Shown here: one piece after another, positions 1 through 14,000 of the stretch | Layout of the letters: the number at the start of each line of letters is the position of its first letter | Numbering within the stretch: position 1 is the stretch's first letter | Source of the DNA: Medicago truncatula | Lineage: Eukaryota; Streptophyta; Magnoliopsida; Fabales; Fabaceae | Direction: 5' to 3' | NCBI RefSeq assembly: GCF_003473485.1 | Contig: NC_053044.1 | Span: 50,012,091 to 50,076,090 of the forward strand | Length of the DNA: 64,000 nucleotides | Notes under the pieces: model-generated | The model's input: only the letters and a program-made list of their open reading frames with translations | Databases searched by the model: none | What the model was told of the DNA's origin: nothing | Translations under genes and position numbers: made by a program

Positions 1-203
1 GAACATTTGACCACGTAAACAAAAAAATCTGAAGGAAAAAAAAAAGTATTCTTTATTCAACACAGAAGAACAAATGGTAGAGTTTGAATTGGAAAATTGA
101 TGTTAATGTTTCCTTCGTGGGAGTTTCTCTAAACTCTCTCTACCAAATAATCAATACAACAACAAAACACTCTGAATGAGGACTTCAACAAAAACAAACA
201 CCA
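1..203 (+). other. 5' UTR/proximal upstream part of the MAPKKK gene (partial)
   Basis: Short leader before the ATG at 204, rich in CAA/AAC runs close to the start as is common in plant 5' UTRs. The transcription start is not obvious and the promoter probably lies outside the window. Confidence 0.4.
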
Positions 204-3200
204 ATGACTCCTACTACTACTAACAAATCTTGTTCTTCTTCTTCAAGCCAAGGTAGTAAAGGACAATCGATTCAACAACGTAGGCTTACTAGACAGAAAA
301 GGTTATGTTACCCTAACGACCAAGACGTTGGTGAATCTTTTCATTCAACTGACGTTGCTGTTTCTTTTTCTTTACCTACTTCTCCTTATCGGACTAGCTC
401 TGATCATTGGTCTACGTCCGCTGTTCCTCAACCGCTTCCACTTCCTGAGTCACCGTTGACCACCCGACGACCCGATCATCATGCTGCCGCCTTACCTTTT
501 TCCAGGTGATCATTTAATTTCTTCTATTTAATTATTTGTTTAGTTAATTTAGTTATTTCAGTTAAGGTGCTAATTAACTAGGATTATGTATGTAATCTCC
601 TTATGAAACTAGTGTATCCCGTGAAAGATTTCACGGTGTAGAGAAATAAATGATTAGGTGTGAAATTCTGACACGGCACTTGCTACTAATTAGGATTGTG
701 TTCAACTACCTTTTTTTAATATGCGTAATTTGATCATTTTTTCTTAGAGAAATGCTAGGAACACTCACTTTCTAGCACAAACGCTTTTATTTGATGTAGA
801 TCTCGCACTTTAGAAATAGTTTTTATATAGAGTGGTGAGACTCACTGGAGTTTCATCAAATAAAAGACTGTGTTAAAAAGAGTGTGTTCCTACTTACTAA
901 CATTCCTCTTTTGCTTACCATTCGTTCATGATTGATTATTTATATAAACTATGAGTTAGTTGTGTTGCATAGGATGTAGTTTTGTTGTGTTAATTTTGTT
1001 TTTCACTCAAATATCAGAAAGTCGGCGGATCATGATACTGTGAGAAGTTTAAGGTCTTCCAGCAATTTGGGCAGACATTTTTTTAACACAGTGACTGGAA
1101 ATGCAAAGAGTGATTTGAGAGTGAATATTCCGCCTACCAGAGGCTTGGTGTCAAGTGAGTTCTTCTCCTCCAAATTTGCTGCATGATCTCATGAATTATG
1201 TATATGAGATATTTCTTATTGAGAAATATTATTTTGATATCAAAATCAACAAATGGTTACCACACTTCAAATATGTGGTTAATTATGTTAAGTGGATGGT
1301 TAATGAATATAAGAGGTGTTGCAACTTGTTAACGATCCTCAACATAATTAACCACAATTTTAAATGCTGTTAAAAACGTTTTTCAAGTGTATATTTGAAC
1401 ACAATTTGGATGGTTAATGAATATATATGTATATTTGAACACCTGCAAGTAGTAGTCAATGAAGTTCAAGATCGTGGTTAATTGTTTTCAGTGAATGATT
1501 AATGAGTTGTGACACCTTGTTATATTGATTAACCATCTGTGTAACATAATTAACCACTTTTTATGCTAACCATTTAAGTTGTCGAATTTTGATGTCAAAT
1601 TTGTGCGTCAAATGTTTTACCTTTTACACATTTGAGCTGTCCACTGTTTTACCTTTCTCCTGTTGTTAATTTATACAGGCAATAGTTCTTGTAAAGATAC
1701 TAGAAAACACTCTCATGATAATGACTGTGAAGGTATTTCCAACTCAAAATTGCAATTTGCTGCCAAGAGTGCCCCAAACAGCATATTCTCCAGTCCTGTT
1801 ACCAGTCCGCGCCGATTAAGCAGTGTTGATTTACTTGATCCTTCTATCATTCTTCCTCAAGATTTTAATGACATGTTCAGAGTGTTGCCTGCTAAAACTG
1901 CTCATAGTCCAGACTTGTCTCCTCGTCGTAGCTTTGGGAACCACAGTCCTGCTAACCACCACCGCCACACTATTCAAGGGGGTTCTCAGCAGCACTCTAA
2001 ATTTTGCACCAGAGTGTGGCCTGAAAATAACCATTTAGATGCACATCCATTACCCCTTCCACCTAGAGCTTCACCACAGCCACAACAATCACCTGCACAT
2101 CAGTCAAGTGTCACGATGAATCACTCAACAGAAAACATCCATTCGATGAAGGGTCATTGGCAGAAAGGAAAACTTATTGGACGGGGATCGTTTGGAAGTG
2201 TTTATCATGCAACAAACCTGTATGCAGACATTTTTCTGTTCATTGAGTCTAGTCTACTTTAAAGTTTTTCCTTTCTGCAGTTACTCATGTAGATTCCTGT
2301 TTTTCTAACAGAGAGACCGGAGCCTCATGTGCACTAAAAGAGGTGGATCTGGTTCCTGATGATCCTAAATCTACTGACTGCATAAAGCAACTCGATCAGG
2401 TTCTTCTTCCAAAATCCTAATATTCTGATTTTACTTTGTTCAAAACTAGAGACAGCAATATTATGCTGATATTAAAAGTATTACATCATGGTCAACTCCA
2501 GTCTCCATAGCACTGTTTAATTTGCCATGACTATTTCTCTTCAATGAAATATTGATTTAGCCAAGTTACCACTTCAGGTTAACTGCCAATATGAAAGGAA
2601 TACTTTCTTTTCTTTTTTAAAACTTTGTATTTATAGTACTTTCATCAAGCTTATGATTTGTTTCCATCCTCCACCTCTATCATAAGTGAATCCATGTCAG
2701 TGTGTTGTGTTTTCCAGTTCAATGTTGTGATAATTACAACAGATAATCCTAGATTTGTTTAATAAAGAAAAAGCAAAGTAATTGAGTAGAAAACACACTT
2801 AGACAGATAGAGGTGTTACAATAAAACTATACAAACAAACAAAAAATCTTTCAATTACACTGTTGGTACTTAGTTAGTACAGTTCACACAAACACATACA
2901 CAACAAGTAATAACCTCAGTAATAAGATTATTTTTCTACCTAACATAGAAGCCAAATTATTGTGCATTACATGTCGGTACAATTTCTTAAGTTCTTTGAG
3001 TTACAGCTCATTTTTTCGTAGAATCTTGTCTCCTTTTCTCACTGAAATACAATCTTTGTACACATTTTCAAATTGAGTGACATATAGTACGTTATTCTGA
3101 ATTGTCCCTACTTTCAGGAAATCAGAATTCTTGGCCAACTACACCACCCCAACATCGTGGAATATTATGGCAGTGAAGTAGTGAGTTCTTATTGGTTTTT

Positions 3201-5750
3201 CCCCCCAAGTATGCTTACACAACAATCATTATGATTGTAAATAAGATTGAATTTGTGAATCATCTTTGTTTTCAGGTTGGTGATCGATTGTGCATATATA
3301 TGGAATATGTCCATCCTGGATCACTTCAGAAGTTTATGCAAGACCATTGTGGGGTTATGACAGAATCTGTGGTTCGCAATTTTACGAGGCATATTCTCTC
3401 TGGACTGGCGTACTTACACAGTACCAAGACTATCCACAGGTAACAATTATATCTGCTAAATTGTGCCAATATACCTCATTTTATTTCTTTGAATGATGAC
3501 AAGTTGATACTAGTTAAAGTCATGTCATACAACCATATAAACCGACAAAGTATGTTCAAATTAGGTGGGTCGGTTACATAGATCAAATAACACCATAACA
3601 TCCTATAATGAATAATTCCTAATACCTAACCATTTGAAATCAAATTTCTCGGACTATGCTTCAGCTGATCTACCCTCATTGCTGTTGCATTTGTGGGTCT
3701 CCTCCACACATTACCAAACCACCAAATTGAAATTTTACTTTCTTTTTTAAATAATAGCTGCTACCTCAACATTCTTCTGTTGATTGTATTCTTAATCTTA
3801 TCTTTTAACTTGTCTTGTTTTATCCCTTATCTGTCATAACATTCTCATCTTTACAAAAATGAGCTTACTTTCTTGTTAATTCTTTACCCTAAACCCTTGA
3901 ATCATAACCCTTAAATAAATGATAAGATCATATGAAATTTGTTCCTCATCTGGTAAAAAATCATCTTTTTGGTCAGATTTTTCGGAAATGAAGTCTGATC
4001 GTCTTTTCTGTATATGATTCTTAAGGGACATTAAAGGTGCAAACTTGCTGGTTGATGCATCAGGCATTGTCAAGCTTGCAGATTTTGGGGTGTCGAAAAT
4101 TGTGAGTTTCAAATTCTGTTTTTCTATTTACATTTTAATTATGCTTGGACATATATAAATTGTCTTTTTTTTAGAGGACATATATAAATTGTCTTCTAGT
4201 GTCTCAACTTACACGTGTTAATTGGTCGACATAGTTGTAATAATTAGATTACCATTGAATCCAGGGTCTTTTTGTTTTGTTTTCCTGACTTTTCTGGTAA
4301 TCTTACTATTTGAACATTGTGCTCCTTTTAGCTGACAGAGAAATCATATGAACTTTCGCTGAAAGGAAGTCCCTACTGGATGGCTCCAGAGGTATTGTGT
4401 TACTCCTATTGCCTACAGGTTTTAGATGTGTAATGAGTAATGACCATTTTAACTTTAATTTGTTGATTGAAGCTCATGATGGCTGCCATGAAGAATGAAA
4501 CCAATCCCACTGTTGCCATGGCTGTTGATATATGGAGCTTAGGATGCACCATCATTGAAATGCTGACTGGAAAACCCCCTTGGAGCGAGTTTCCAGGGGT
4601 GAGCACATTTTCTATGCTTGTTAACTATTTTAGTCCAGGATTGTACATATTAATTCGTTAGTAATATTTAAGATCAATAGCTCCTCCACCTTTGGTTGCA
4701 AGGCAGGGTAGACATGCAACATCTTCTCTGTGGCTATTATCCTTTTCCGTTGTTTTGGCGTGTATTTTCATAAGAAAAAAGATCAGAAGGAAAACTACTT
4801 GTGTTATACATCATATTATGCATGGGTTTCTCCCATTATATTGAATTGTTTGCTGGTCTTCCTTTTTTTTTAAAATGTTAATGTACATCTTAAGTTGATT
4901 ATCCTTTCACGTGTCTAAGAAGGCATTTGATTGAATTCCTTGTGTCCCTTAAATGAACTTTTGCTACTTGATAATTTAATGGCTTGTTTGTATTCTGTTT
5001 ATCAGCATCAAGCCATGTTCAAGGTACTGCACAGATCCCCGGACATACCCAAAACATTATCTCCAGAAGGACAAGATTTCCTTGAGCAGTGTTTTCAAAG
5101 GAATCCTGCAGATCGACCATCCGCAGCGGTGCTTCTAACACATCCATTTGTACAAAATTTGCATGAACAAGATGTTATAGTTCATTCACACGGCTGTCAT
5201 AAGGAAGACACCGTAGTTTATTCACAAGGCTGCCCTAAGGAAGACACCGGCCCCAGAGTAAGTGCTAGTTATATTTAAACACATTGATCGTGGACTAATG
5301 ACAATCATTATGAATAAATTGATGATTAGCCGATGAGACATTGTCTTATAGTTTCTTTTGTAGGATGAATCGCGTAAACACAGTCCAGGGCACGGTTCAA
5401 AACATAGCCGTGGTGTGGTGCCATCCTCCTTTCGTGCACGAATTTTTTGCAAATTTCAAAACTTAATCGGGTAACGTTTTGGTCACTTTGCTGTTAGTAT
5501 TTCACGAAATGATATCTGGGTACTGTATTGACATCATTCTCTTTGTTACTTTGTTTATGACAGTGACACTTCCAAAAAAGCTGATACCGAGGAATCCAAA
5601 CACATTAGATCTTCTCCTGTATCTCCTTGCTCGCTGACCGATGATAACAGTCCTCAATCTCCCTTTAAATCTAGTAACCGCAATTGTATGACCGTTACCA
5701 AATCCTCCAACATACCCTTCGCCATTATGAGAATCGTGAAGCACCTATGA
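204..5750 (+). CDS. MAPKKK5: MAPKKK5-like MEKK-type MAP kinase kinase kinase (12 exons, 700 aa)
   Basis: Serine/threonine kinase expected to phosphorylate MAP kinase kinases in the cytoplasm. Exons: 204-505, 1018-1154, 1679-2219, 2312-2399, 3118-3180, 3276-3439, 4026-4101, 4332-4391, 4473-4598, 5006-5257, 5364-5470, 5564-5750. All junctions are GT-AG and the total is 2103 nt in frame. The N-terminal 300 residues are Ser/Pro-rich and disordered, with a PLPLPP stretch. The kinase domain is about 307-567: glycine loop IGRGSFGSV (313-321), catalytic Lys336, HRDIKGANL with Asp433, DFG at 451-453, and GSPYWMAPE at 469-477. The insert after APE ([12 protein letters not shown]) and the PPWSEF motif favour the MAPKKK5 branch over YODA. 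Length is close to plant MAPKKK5 proteins of about 700 residues. The C-terminus carries a short tandem duplication (separate finding). A paralogue such as MAPKKK3 cannot be fully excluded. Confidence 0.9.
749..905. mobile_element. MITE in MAPKKK intron 1
   Basis: The ends are inverted copies: GAAATGCTAGGAACACTC at the left and, read on the other strand, GAATGTTAGTAAGTAGGAAC at the right. A second inverted block lies inside (TTTTATTTGATG and CATCAAATAAAA). The left end resembles the MITEs at 16692-16879 and 62876-63890. Size is about 157 bp. Target duplication not determined. Confidence 0.6.
1230..1605. mobile_element. Foldback MITE in MAPKKK intron 2
   Basis: Inverted ends (ATCAAAATCAACAAATGGTTA at the left against the complement of TAACCATTTAAGTTG with TTTTGATG at the right). 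The GTGGTTAATTATGTTA block and its complement recur several times inside, so the whole intron segment can fold on itself. It has no coding capacity. Confidence 0.55.
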
Positions 5751-6007
5751 AGCATGACATCAGCTGAGATTTCACTTACAGTGAGACAGGGACCAGTCCA
5801 TAAACCTCAGTAGTATCATAGTCTTGCTGGTTATATTGGTACTTCCCATTGCAGGATTGTAGAAGCTAGAAATTCACAAAAATAAATAGAAGAGGCGACT
5901 CGCATTCATTTGAAGTTATTGTTATGTATGTACATGAGAAGGCTAGGTTAGAGACCTATTAGTTGAACCTACTCCACGAAAGAAAATCACATGTAAAATT
6001 TAATTTA
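5751..6007 (+). other. Probable 3' UTR of the MAPKKK gene
   Basis: Sequence from the TGA stop to the start of the next repeat. AATAAA occurs at about 5880 (AAAAATAAATAG) and could serve in polyadenylation. No other feature is seen. Confidence 0.4.
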
Positions 6008-7009
6008 GGGTTAATATGTTTTTACCCCTTATAATTTGGGTGAGTTCCGATTTACCCCTGTAAAAAAAAATTAGATTCCAACCCTGTAATTTAAGATTCT
6101 TCGTTTTAGACCATGAGGCCACAAAAAGCTGACGTGGCATGTTGAGTGGCACGCTGTCTGTGCATATATGATTATGTGGCACGTTGACTGTATAATTAAT
6201 TTTATTTTTTATTTTTTTAAGGGCACACGTGGCATCTTGCCTATTTTTTAAAAATAAAAAATGAAGTTATATTAATTTAAAAATAAAAATTAATTTTTGA
6301 AAATAAAATAATCGTAAAAAACAATATATTTTCTTAAAAAATAAAATTCTGGAATTTAATTTAAGAAAAAATTAAAAATAAGAAAAAAAATCAGGAATTT
6401 TGATTTTACGAAGAAAAAAAAAATTAAAAATTCAGGAATTTTTTTAAATAAGGAAAATATTTTCCAAACTTTTTAATTTCGAAAGAAAAATCTGAACTTT
6501 TTCTAATTATTTTTGAAATACATGAAGTTTCAGAATTTTTCATTTTCGTAAAAAATAATTATTTTTTTCTAATATTTTAATTTCGGAAAAGATTTTATAA
6601 ATATTCTGGAATAAAACTTTCGAAAAAAAATATATGATTTTTTTTTATTTTTTGAAAAAAAATCTAAATTTGTTTCTGATTTTTCCAATTTTTAAAATTT
6701 CAAAAAAAATCAGATTTTTTTCTTCTGAATTTTTTTCTATTTTTAAAATTAATTTACAGTTTTTTTATTTTTAAATTAATATAAATGAAAATAAAAAAAT
6801 TAAAAAACAAAATTAATTATACAGTCATCGCGCCATATCATCCAAAAATGCTGACTCAGGGTCTAAAACGAAATAATCTTCAAATTACAAGGTCTATTTC
6901 AAAAGAATCTTCAAATTACAAGGTTTGAATCTAATTTTTTTTTTACAGTGTAAACCGGAACTCGCCTAAATTACAGGGGGCATACAATTTGCATTTGCAC
7001 CTTTAACAC
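6008..7009. mobile_element. Long foldback TIR element, family A copy 1
   Basis: The left end starts GGGTTAATATG and continues through TTTACCCC, GAGTTCCGATTTAC and TTAGATTCCAACC. The right end is the inverted counterpart (GTAAACCGGAACTCGCC, TTACAGGGGG, CTTTAACAC). The 700-bp core is almost pure A/T with recurrent TCTGAATTTTT-like words and no reading frame. Three relatives lie at 36839, 46133 and 50750. No clear target duplication was found for this copy, so its borders are approximate. Confidence 0.7.
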
Positions 7010-8096
7010 TATATGGTTTGGGAGGAAAAAATTAAAGGAAGTTGGTTGTCTAAAATCTAAGAGAAATTCTGTCATGAGTTTAAAACCACTTTGTTCCCTG
7101 GGAAGTTTAATTACTAAGCCTCATTCCATGCACGAATTACAAAGATAACGGAACTCCCTATCTTTGATAAGTTTTTAGAAGCATTCCTTTGCCTCAATCA
7201 AATTTTATTCGTACTAGGTCATCTACAATCAGATCCATCTTCTCCCTTCAATGTGATGCTAGTTTGATCCCAATAACTTGTCTCCAATAGAGCAAGGTTG
7301 TTCAAGGGTAATTGAGGATCTCCAATTAGAGATTCATATGTGGTACATAAGTATGAGAACCTACTTTTTCAGTTCTTCACCAATACCAATGGAGTTTGTC
7401 ACCGTTGAAACCAAGTTCTTCCACAAGCATCAGTACACCGAGATAAATTTTGCGATCCATTTTATAACAACATATGAGATAAATGCTTAATATATTTGTG
7501 AACAGAAACCTTCTTAGTGATTTCTGGAGTTAGTATGAACGGTCAAAGCAGAATGTCCCACAGCAACTTGTATTTCAAATCACTTTTAAATTTGATATTG
7601 TTCATATCAATCTCGACCTTTTGCTTTATCATCCCATATTTGCGTGAGGGTCATCAAGAGGGATGACAAACCTTCTCCCTTCATCCATCTCCATCTTCTT
7701 GTTCTTTAGATTTAATTTTTTGTGTCAAACATTTTGTACAATTAACATTATGTTAATGTATTATTAAATCATGTTCAATTAATAAAATTGTAAAAAAAAA
7801 TGTTCAATTAATAAAATGTGATGATTTATTAAATTTTATTGTCAATTTTAAATAATGTGATTTTAATAATTTGAGTTCAATCCTAAAAAAATGTCAAACA
7901 ACTATATATAATTATAGAGTTTGACCTCAAATAAATAAATCAATAAATTAGTAGGGTTGAAAAATAATTTTTCAATAAATTCTCCGCCATTTTTTAATTC
8001 AACTATATACTTTGATCTACACAGTGAGAGTCTTCACTCTTCACTTTCCTTTCTTCACTATTCTGATTTCTCATTTCATCTTCCCGCGCCCAAAAA
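7010..8096 (+). other. Intergenic region and upstream region of GCP5
   Basis: No recognisable gene. Between 7010 and 7700 the base composition is more balanced but no frame gives a recognisable protein. From 7700 the sequence is AT-rich and leads into the GCP5 5' UTR, which has a CT-rich stretch (8030-8090) before the ATG. Confidence 0.35.
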
Positions 8097-11000
8097 ATGG
8101 GTGCAGAATCACACCATCCCCAAACCTTAATCCACAAAATCTACGCTCCATTCTCCAACGAATTCCCCTTCGCAACTCCTCTTCCTTCTCTCAAAACAAA
8201 CGAACTTGAACTCGTTCGAGGCGTTTTGCGAATGCTTCAAGGGTTTTCCTCTTCTTTATTCTCATGGAATCACAATGAAAACCGTTTTCGTATCAATAAT
8301 GGAGTTTACGTCACACATTTATCCCTCAAAAGTCTTCATTCGCTTCTTAATCAATTTCTTCACGCTGCCACGTGTCTTCAAATCGTTGAGATTACGGTTA
8401 AGAAAGTTGAAACTTCCATGCCGAGACCTAATCCTACTTTGAATGCGTTTGTTGCTTCTGCTTCTTCGTGGCTTAAGGTTTGATTTCTCTGAGATTCGGT
8501 TTCGGATTCGCCTTTATTGATTATTGAATTTTTGTGTTTTTTATTGATTGAATTGATTTGAATTGTGGTGATGCAGCGGTTGAGGAATGTTGCGTTGAAG
8601 GAGGAAGTGTCTATGAATAATGCAGATGTTGTTTTCACTCCAACTTTGTTAGGATTCAAAAATTCTTTATCAAGGTTTGTTTTTTTTCTAATTTTAGATG
8701 CTAGCATAGTTAATATTTTAGTCTGTGTACGGGACAGAGTGTTAGGCGGTGAAGAACCAGCACGAACATAAGTTAAGTGTAGCAGAGATGAGGATGTTGT
8801 GTTGGATGTGTGTTAAGACTAGACCAGATTGAATTAGAAATGACAACATTAGAGAGAGAGAGAGAGAGAGAGAATTGGGGTAGAAACTAGACTTAGTTGA
8901 TTTGGGCATGTAGAGAAAAGTCATGTGAACTATGTAGTAAGGAGAGTAGATCACATGGAGGATCGTCAAATCATTTGAGGCAGTGGAGGACCTAGAAAAA
9001 CTATCAGAGAAACTAACTATTAAGAATAGATTATTGAGGTGGATAAAAATTGTATATGATGGAGCATTATGGGATCCATATAGCCAACCCACTTAGCGGG
9101 GGTAAGGCTTGGTTATTGTCGGTGTGTGTATTCTATCGGTTTTTGATATATTGTCTTACAGCAATTTGATGTTTTGGAAAGCTACGTTATATTTGGATAA
9201 TTTTTCGAAAGGACAAAACTTAGGTCCTTTTCATATTTGCTTTTCATGTTCTTCATTTAAAATGCAGTTTTTGTGGTTATGACAAACTTTGGAGAAAAAA
9301 TTGAATTTAAGGAAATTATAGGTAGATATGAATATTTTAAGCGAAGAACGGCATGAAGTGCACCTAAGAAAATGTACCTAAGTTTTGCCATTTTCCAAAT
9401 CCCACTTGTCTTAATTTATTTCAGCGATTACGAGTTTGTGACAGTATCTGACGAACATTTGTTGACTTAGTCTTTGCTCTGGTGCTGAGTTCCTATTGCA
9501 AATAGTTCATGAGGCCATCCCTGATGTATATTTTGAGTTTGGGGCATCTGTACCTGCAGCAGACTTGGCTGTTCATGTTCTTGACTATCTTCATAAGAAG
9601 CTTGAAGAAATGTGTCTTGTACAAGGTGGCGAGGTCGTGAATCTTTTTCGTGCAGCACATTAAGCATTTTTTATACATTTTTATTGGTTCATGATGTCAA
9701 GTTTATAAAACCTATATTGGTAACAGGAGGAAGCTTATCTCACGGTACTTTACATGTATGTGGAAAGCTTGTTGCCATATATTGAGGGTCTTGATTCCTG
9801 GCTTTTTGACGGAATACTTGATGATCCTTCTGATCAGGTAATCATTATCGAATCTCTTGATTGCCAGGGGATGAAGAAGTTATTTCTCAAAGTTGTGTTA
9901 AAGAGTGTGATAAAAATAGCCCATGTTATATTGTTAAACTAAGAAATAACTTTCTTGATGTTTTCATCTGGTGCAAAAGTTGCTTAAAAGTGTCTATCTA
10001 ACCTGTTGCGTTCTTCTAGTGATTATATTTGATTTGTGTAGCTTGAAACTCACTTAAGGGAATCATTTGCATGGAGATTTTTTAATGTACATAGCCTAAA
10101 ATTACTTTTAGGTCATATTCATACTGCAATATCTTTTGTTTGTGGTTTTTGTGACCCATACTGGTTAAGAACATATTGGGTTATTTAATCTTTTCCCAAA
10201 AATGCATTTTAGCCAGCAGCTTTCTCTAGCGTATTCAATATAAAGTTTTCTAAACATAAAATAAGCTAATCTAGATGCACAATACAATGTTGTATTCATC
10301 ATGTCATCTATCTTTTCAGATGTTCTTTTTCGCTAATAAAGAAGTCTCAGTTGCTGAGGCTGAGTTCTGGGAGAAGAGTTGTCTAATAAGAAAGCTACAG
10401 CATCGTAAGTCAGATACCGAGTTGTCTTCCACAATTTATGCCGGTGATTCTATTCCAGCATCAAATGAGAAGAAGGAAATGGGCATGAGGGATTCCATCT
10501 CTTTGTCTAGTACAATTAAAGGAAAAGACCAGAGCGTTAGAGACTGTCCAGCTTGTCCTTTGTTTATAAAGGATTTAGCTAAGTCAATTATTTCTGCTGG
10601 AAAATCTTTGCAGCTGATGCGCCATGCCCCGAGTTCCTTAGCAGCATGTAGCAAAGGAAGTAATTTTAAGTTTGGAAGTACCAAATCCTTAAACTATGGT
10701 TTGTCTCCTTCTCATAGAGTGGCTGGGCTAACACTGTCAGAAATTTTTTCTGTGTCACTAGCTGGACTTATTGGTCATGGTGACCATGTTTGTAAATACT
10801 TTTGCCAAGATGATTGGCATGAATCTGTGTCTGTTTCTTCCTTTGTATCTTATTTAAATTTAAATGCTGAAAAAAAGGACAATCAAAACTTAACCGCTCC
10901 ACCTTACTCAGAGAAGATTTGGTACAAGTTCTTGATTGATACATTATCTCAAAAAAGATCAGCTGACTTGAAGCCAAAATATGAAGACATAAATAATGGC

Positions 11001-14000
11001 AATGGTGATTCAAGAGGGGATAAAGTTGTTGAAGACAAATTGTTTCTCTTGAGATCATGCTTACAAAATCCCGTTATTACCGTTTGTCGAAAAACAATCG
11101 GAAACAGCAGGGATTCCTTGAAAACATTGAATTTATCTCGAAAATTCTGCTTGCCTTCTTTAAATGACGAGGGTTTAAGAAAGGCTATATTTGGTGGAGA
11201 AAGTACATCATTTTCAGATAGTGAAGGAACAAACTATACTTTTGGTTTTCAGTATGATGAATCCAAATTCATTCACTCACAGGATAAGAGAAAGCTGTTA
11301 GAAACACTGTTTCCTTTTCCCACCATTTTGCCTGCAGTTCAGGTATTTCTACTGAGTAGCATTTGATGAAGGATTCAGTACATTAGTGTGATAAACATAT
11401 ATTTAATTTGTAACAGGATGATCTTCCTGTGTCGGAGCTCTTGCCTTTCCAGAGAAACAGCACTCTTCCTTCAAAAGTTCTTCACTGGATGCAAAATGTT
11501 GACCTAAGAACGACTCCACTACCTCTGGTTATTATGCAGTACTGTCTAACCGCCTACATTCAGAAACAGGTGAATAAAGATAAACCCTATGACAATTCCA
11601 GGATTAACACTATGATAATATATATTTGCTTTATTTTGAATAGAACAGGTAGATTATATTGGAGTGAATATGTTGTTAAAGTTGATGAATGAATGGAGGT
11701 TGATGGAAGAGCTTGCAGTGCTGCGAGCAATATACTTGTTAGGCTCAGGTATTGGATTATTATACTTTATTTTGTTTTCTATATACAGGATGCAGTTGAT
11801 AAACTTTGAGCTACAGGTCACACAACAACATAGAATAACACGAGTCGCATAAATTTTGCCATATATATTGTTTGGTGGACATTGAGCATCACAGCTCACT
11901 AAGCAAGCAATATAATTGTAAATTTACTGTAATACCCTTTGTAATGTATTCTGGTACACACACATATATATCATAATATGAAAGAGTGTAGTAATTAAGT
12001 AGGAAATAAAATGGGTATTTTTGTAAGTTACATAATTTGTTTTTGGGACGAAAGGTCGTGCTTTAGTTTTTAATGCAAGAAGATTTTGGATTTGTGTTGT
12101 CCCTCGATCGTTATTTGGTTCTGATGTATGATTTTTTTTTTTTAAATCAAATATGTAACAAATTACTTGTGTTGTTGAGTCTCTTACTTTCTTGCAAATC
12201 AAACAAATTCATAGTACATTGCATCATAATTTTTTAATAACATTATGTTGGGTGAGAGGCATATCATATATTCATATCTTTGGCTGTATTTTTACTTTCT
12301 TGCAAATCAAATGGGTACATAGTATATACTGTGCTTCAAAATATTTTGTAAGTTTAGGTTGGGTAGGGGTCATATTGGTATACTATCAATGTTTTCTGTA
12401 TTGATATTTTGTCTTGTGCAGGCGATTTGCTACAACACTTTTCAACCGTCATTTTCGATAAATTGGATAAGGGTGAAACATGGGATGATGATTTTGAATT
12501 AAACACAATATTACAGGTAGAGTTTCTTGATTTTGTTTAATTGTGTACTTTGGTAGTTATTAGAATTTGAGTCAGGCCTATTTTTAACCCAAAAGCTAGC
12601 TCAAGAGATGGGGATTATGTAAGTCCTATAAATATTTTTTTGGCCATACCTCTTGTTAAAATGGGATCTCAACACCCCCCTCACACCTGAGATTGGATAT
12701 GTGGAAAGTGAACTTTGTAGGATTAATATCTATAGGTGGCCCAATATTTGGACTAGGATAGACCTTATATCATAGAATTTGGGTTAAACCTAACTCAATT
12801 TTCAAAGTTAGCTCAAGAAATGGAGATTGCTTAAGACTTGTTAGAACTACTTTGCCCACATTGGTTATTAAAATTGGACCAGGAAATTACTTCCAAGTTC
12901 TAGTTTCTTGTATCAAATTATATTTAAATTTATTCCTAGGTTCGAGAATTAAAGGAATGGATCATAATACAAATGCTCCGTAAGTGAAAAAAGGCCACAC
13001 CGCCATAGTTTGTTGATTAGTTGCATATGGATAGAGTAAATTTATAGCGTGTAAGAAAACTACAGAGTACCTTAGACCAAGTGCAATGGGATAGTTGAAA
13101 GCCAAGTTCAACATGTTGAACCATTAGAAGAGGGTGTTGAAGATGAGATAAAAATGATGTGGAGGAGAGAGGAGTTGAATGAGTTCAACATTGTTGAACT
13201 TGGAGAGAGAAATATTTTGTGGATAAAGTGGGTGACACGTGTAATCTTCTGATTGGTTGCCTGAATTTTTGTCATCTTAATAATTTGAACTCAATTATTT
13301 CATTGCAAAATAATTTTAAATTTTTTTTTTTCCCAAAATTTATGATTTTTTTTTTGTCTATAAATAGAGACTTGGTTCATTTGATTTGGACACAAAAAAA
13401 AAAACCAAGTTTTTCACTATCTTAATCTTGTTATTATCTTTCTATTAGCTTTTCTTTTGAAGTTTTAATCTTTTTTTAGTGAAAATAAATTATTTAAATA
13501 AATTTTGTTTTTCCAAAAAAACTAAAAAAATAAATTGTTAAGTGTTTATTATTTTAATTTAATTATAATCGATAATTGTAATTTTATGTAAAAAAAGAAA
13601 ATATAAAATTAAATAAGAATATGAAATAAAAAGTGGTGGGGTAGAGTGTTGAATGAAAAACTATTGGAGAGGGTAAAAGTTGAATGAGTCTTGAATAAGA
13701 GAGAGAAAATGATGTGGAGTGTTGGGAATTGAAAAAGTGGGTGTTGAATGTTGTTGAATGTTTTTCACCATTGTAGATGGTCTTAGCACCCAGTCTATGT
13801 TTGGCCAACTTCATTAAGGTATGGGACTTTTTAATGACTATTTATTCCCCATACATGTGTGACTTTGTCTATTAGAAATATTGTTCCATGACAGATGAAC
13901 TATCACTGGGCATTGCACGCTATGTGACAGAAAACATGAAGAAAAAAAATATTGTAGTATTTGGGTTGTTCCTTAGAGTAACTTGGTATATATCAGATTA

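Noticed and set aside
7278..7490. 70-codon plus-strand frame before GCP5
   Set aside because: No similarity recognised and no gene structure around it.
8742..9092. Minus-strand open frame of 116 codons
   Set aside because: It is the antisense of an RTE LINE remnant; the Ser-Leu run is the complement of a (GA)n tract.
10768..11058. Minus-strand open frame of 96 codons
   Set aside because: It lies entirely within GCP5 exon 5 in the opposite strand and has no recognisable protein.
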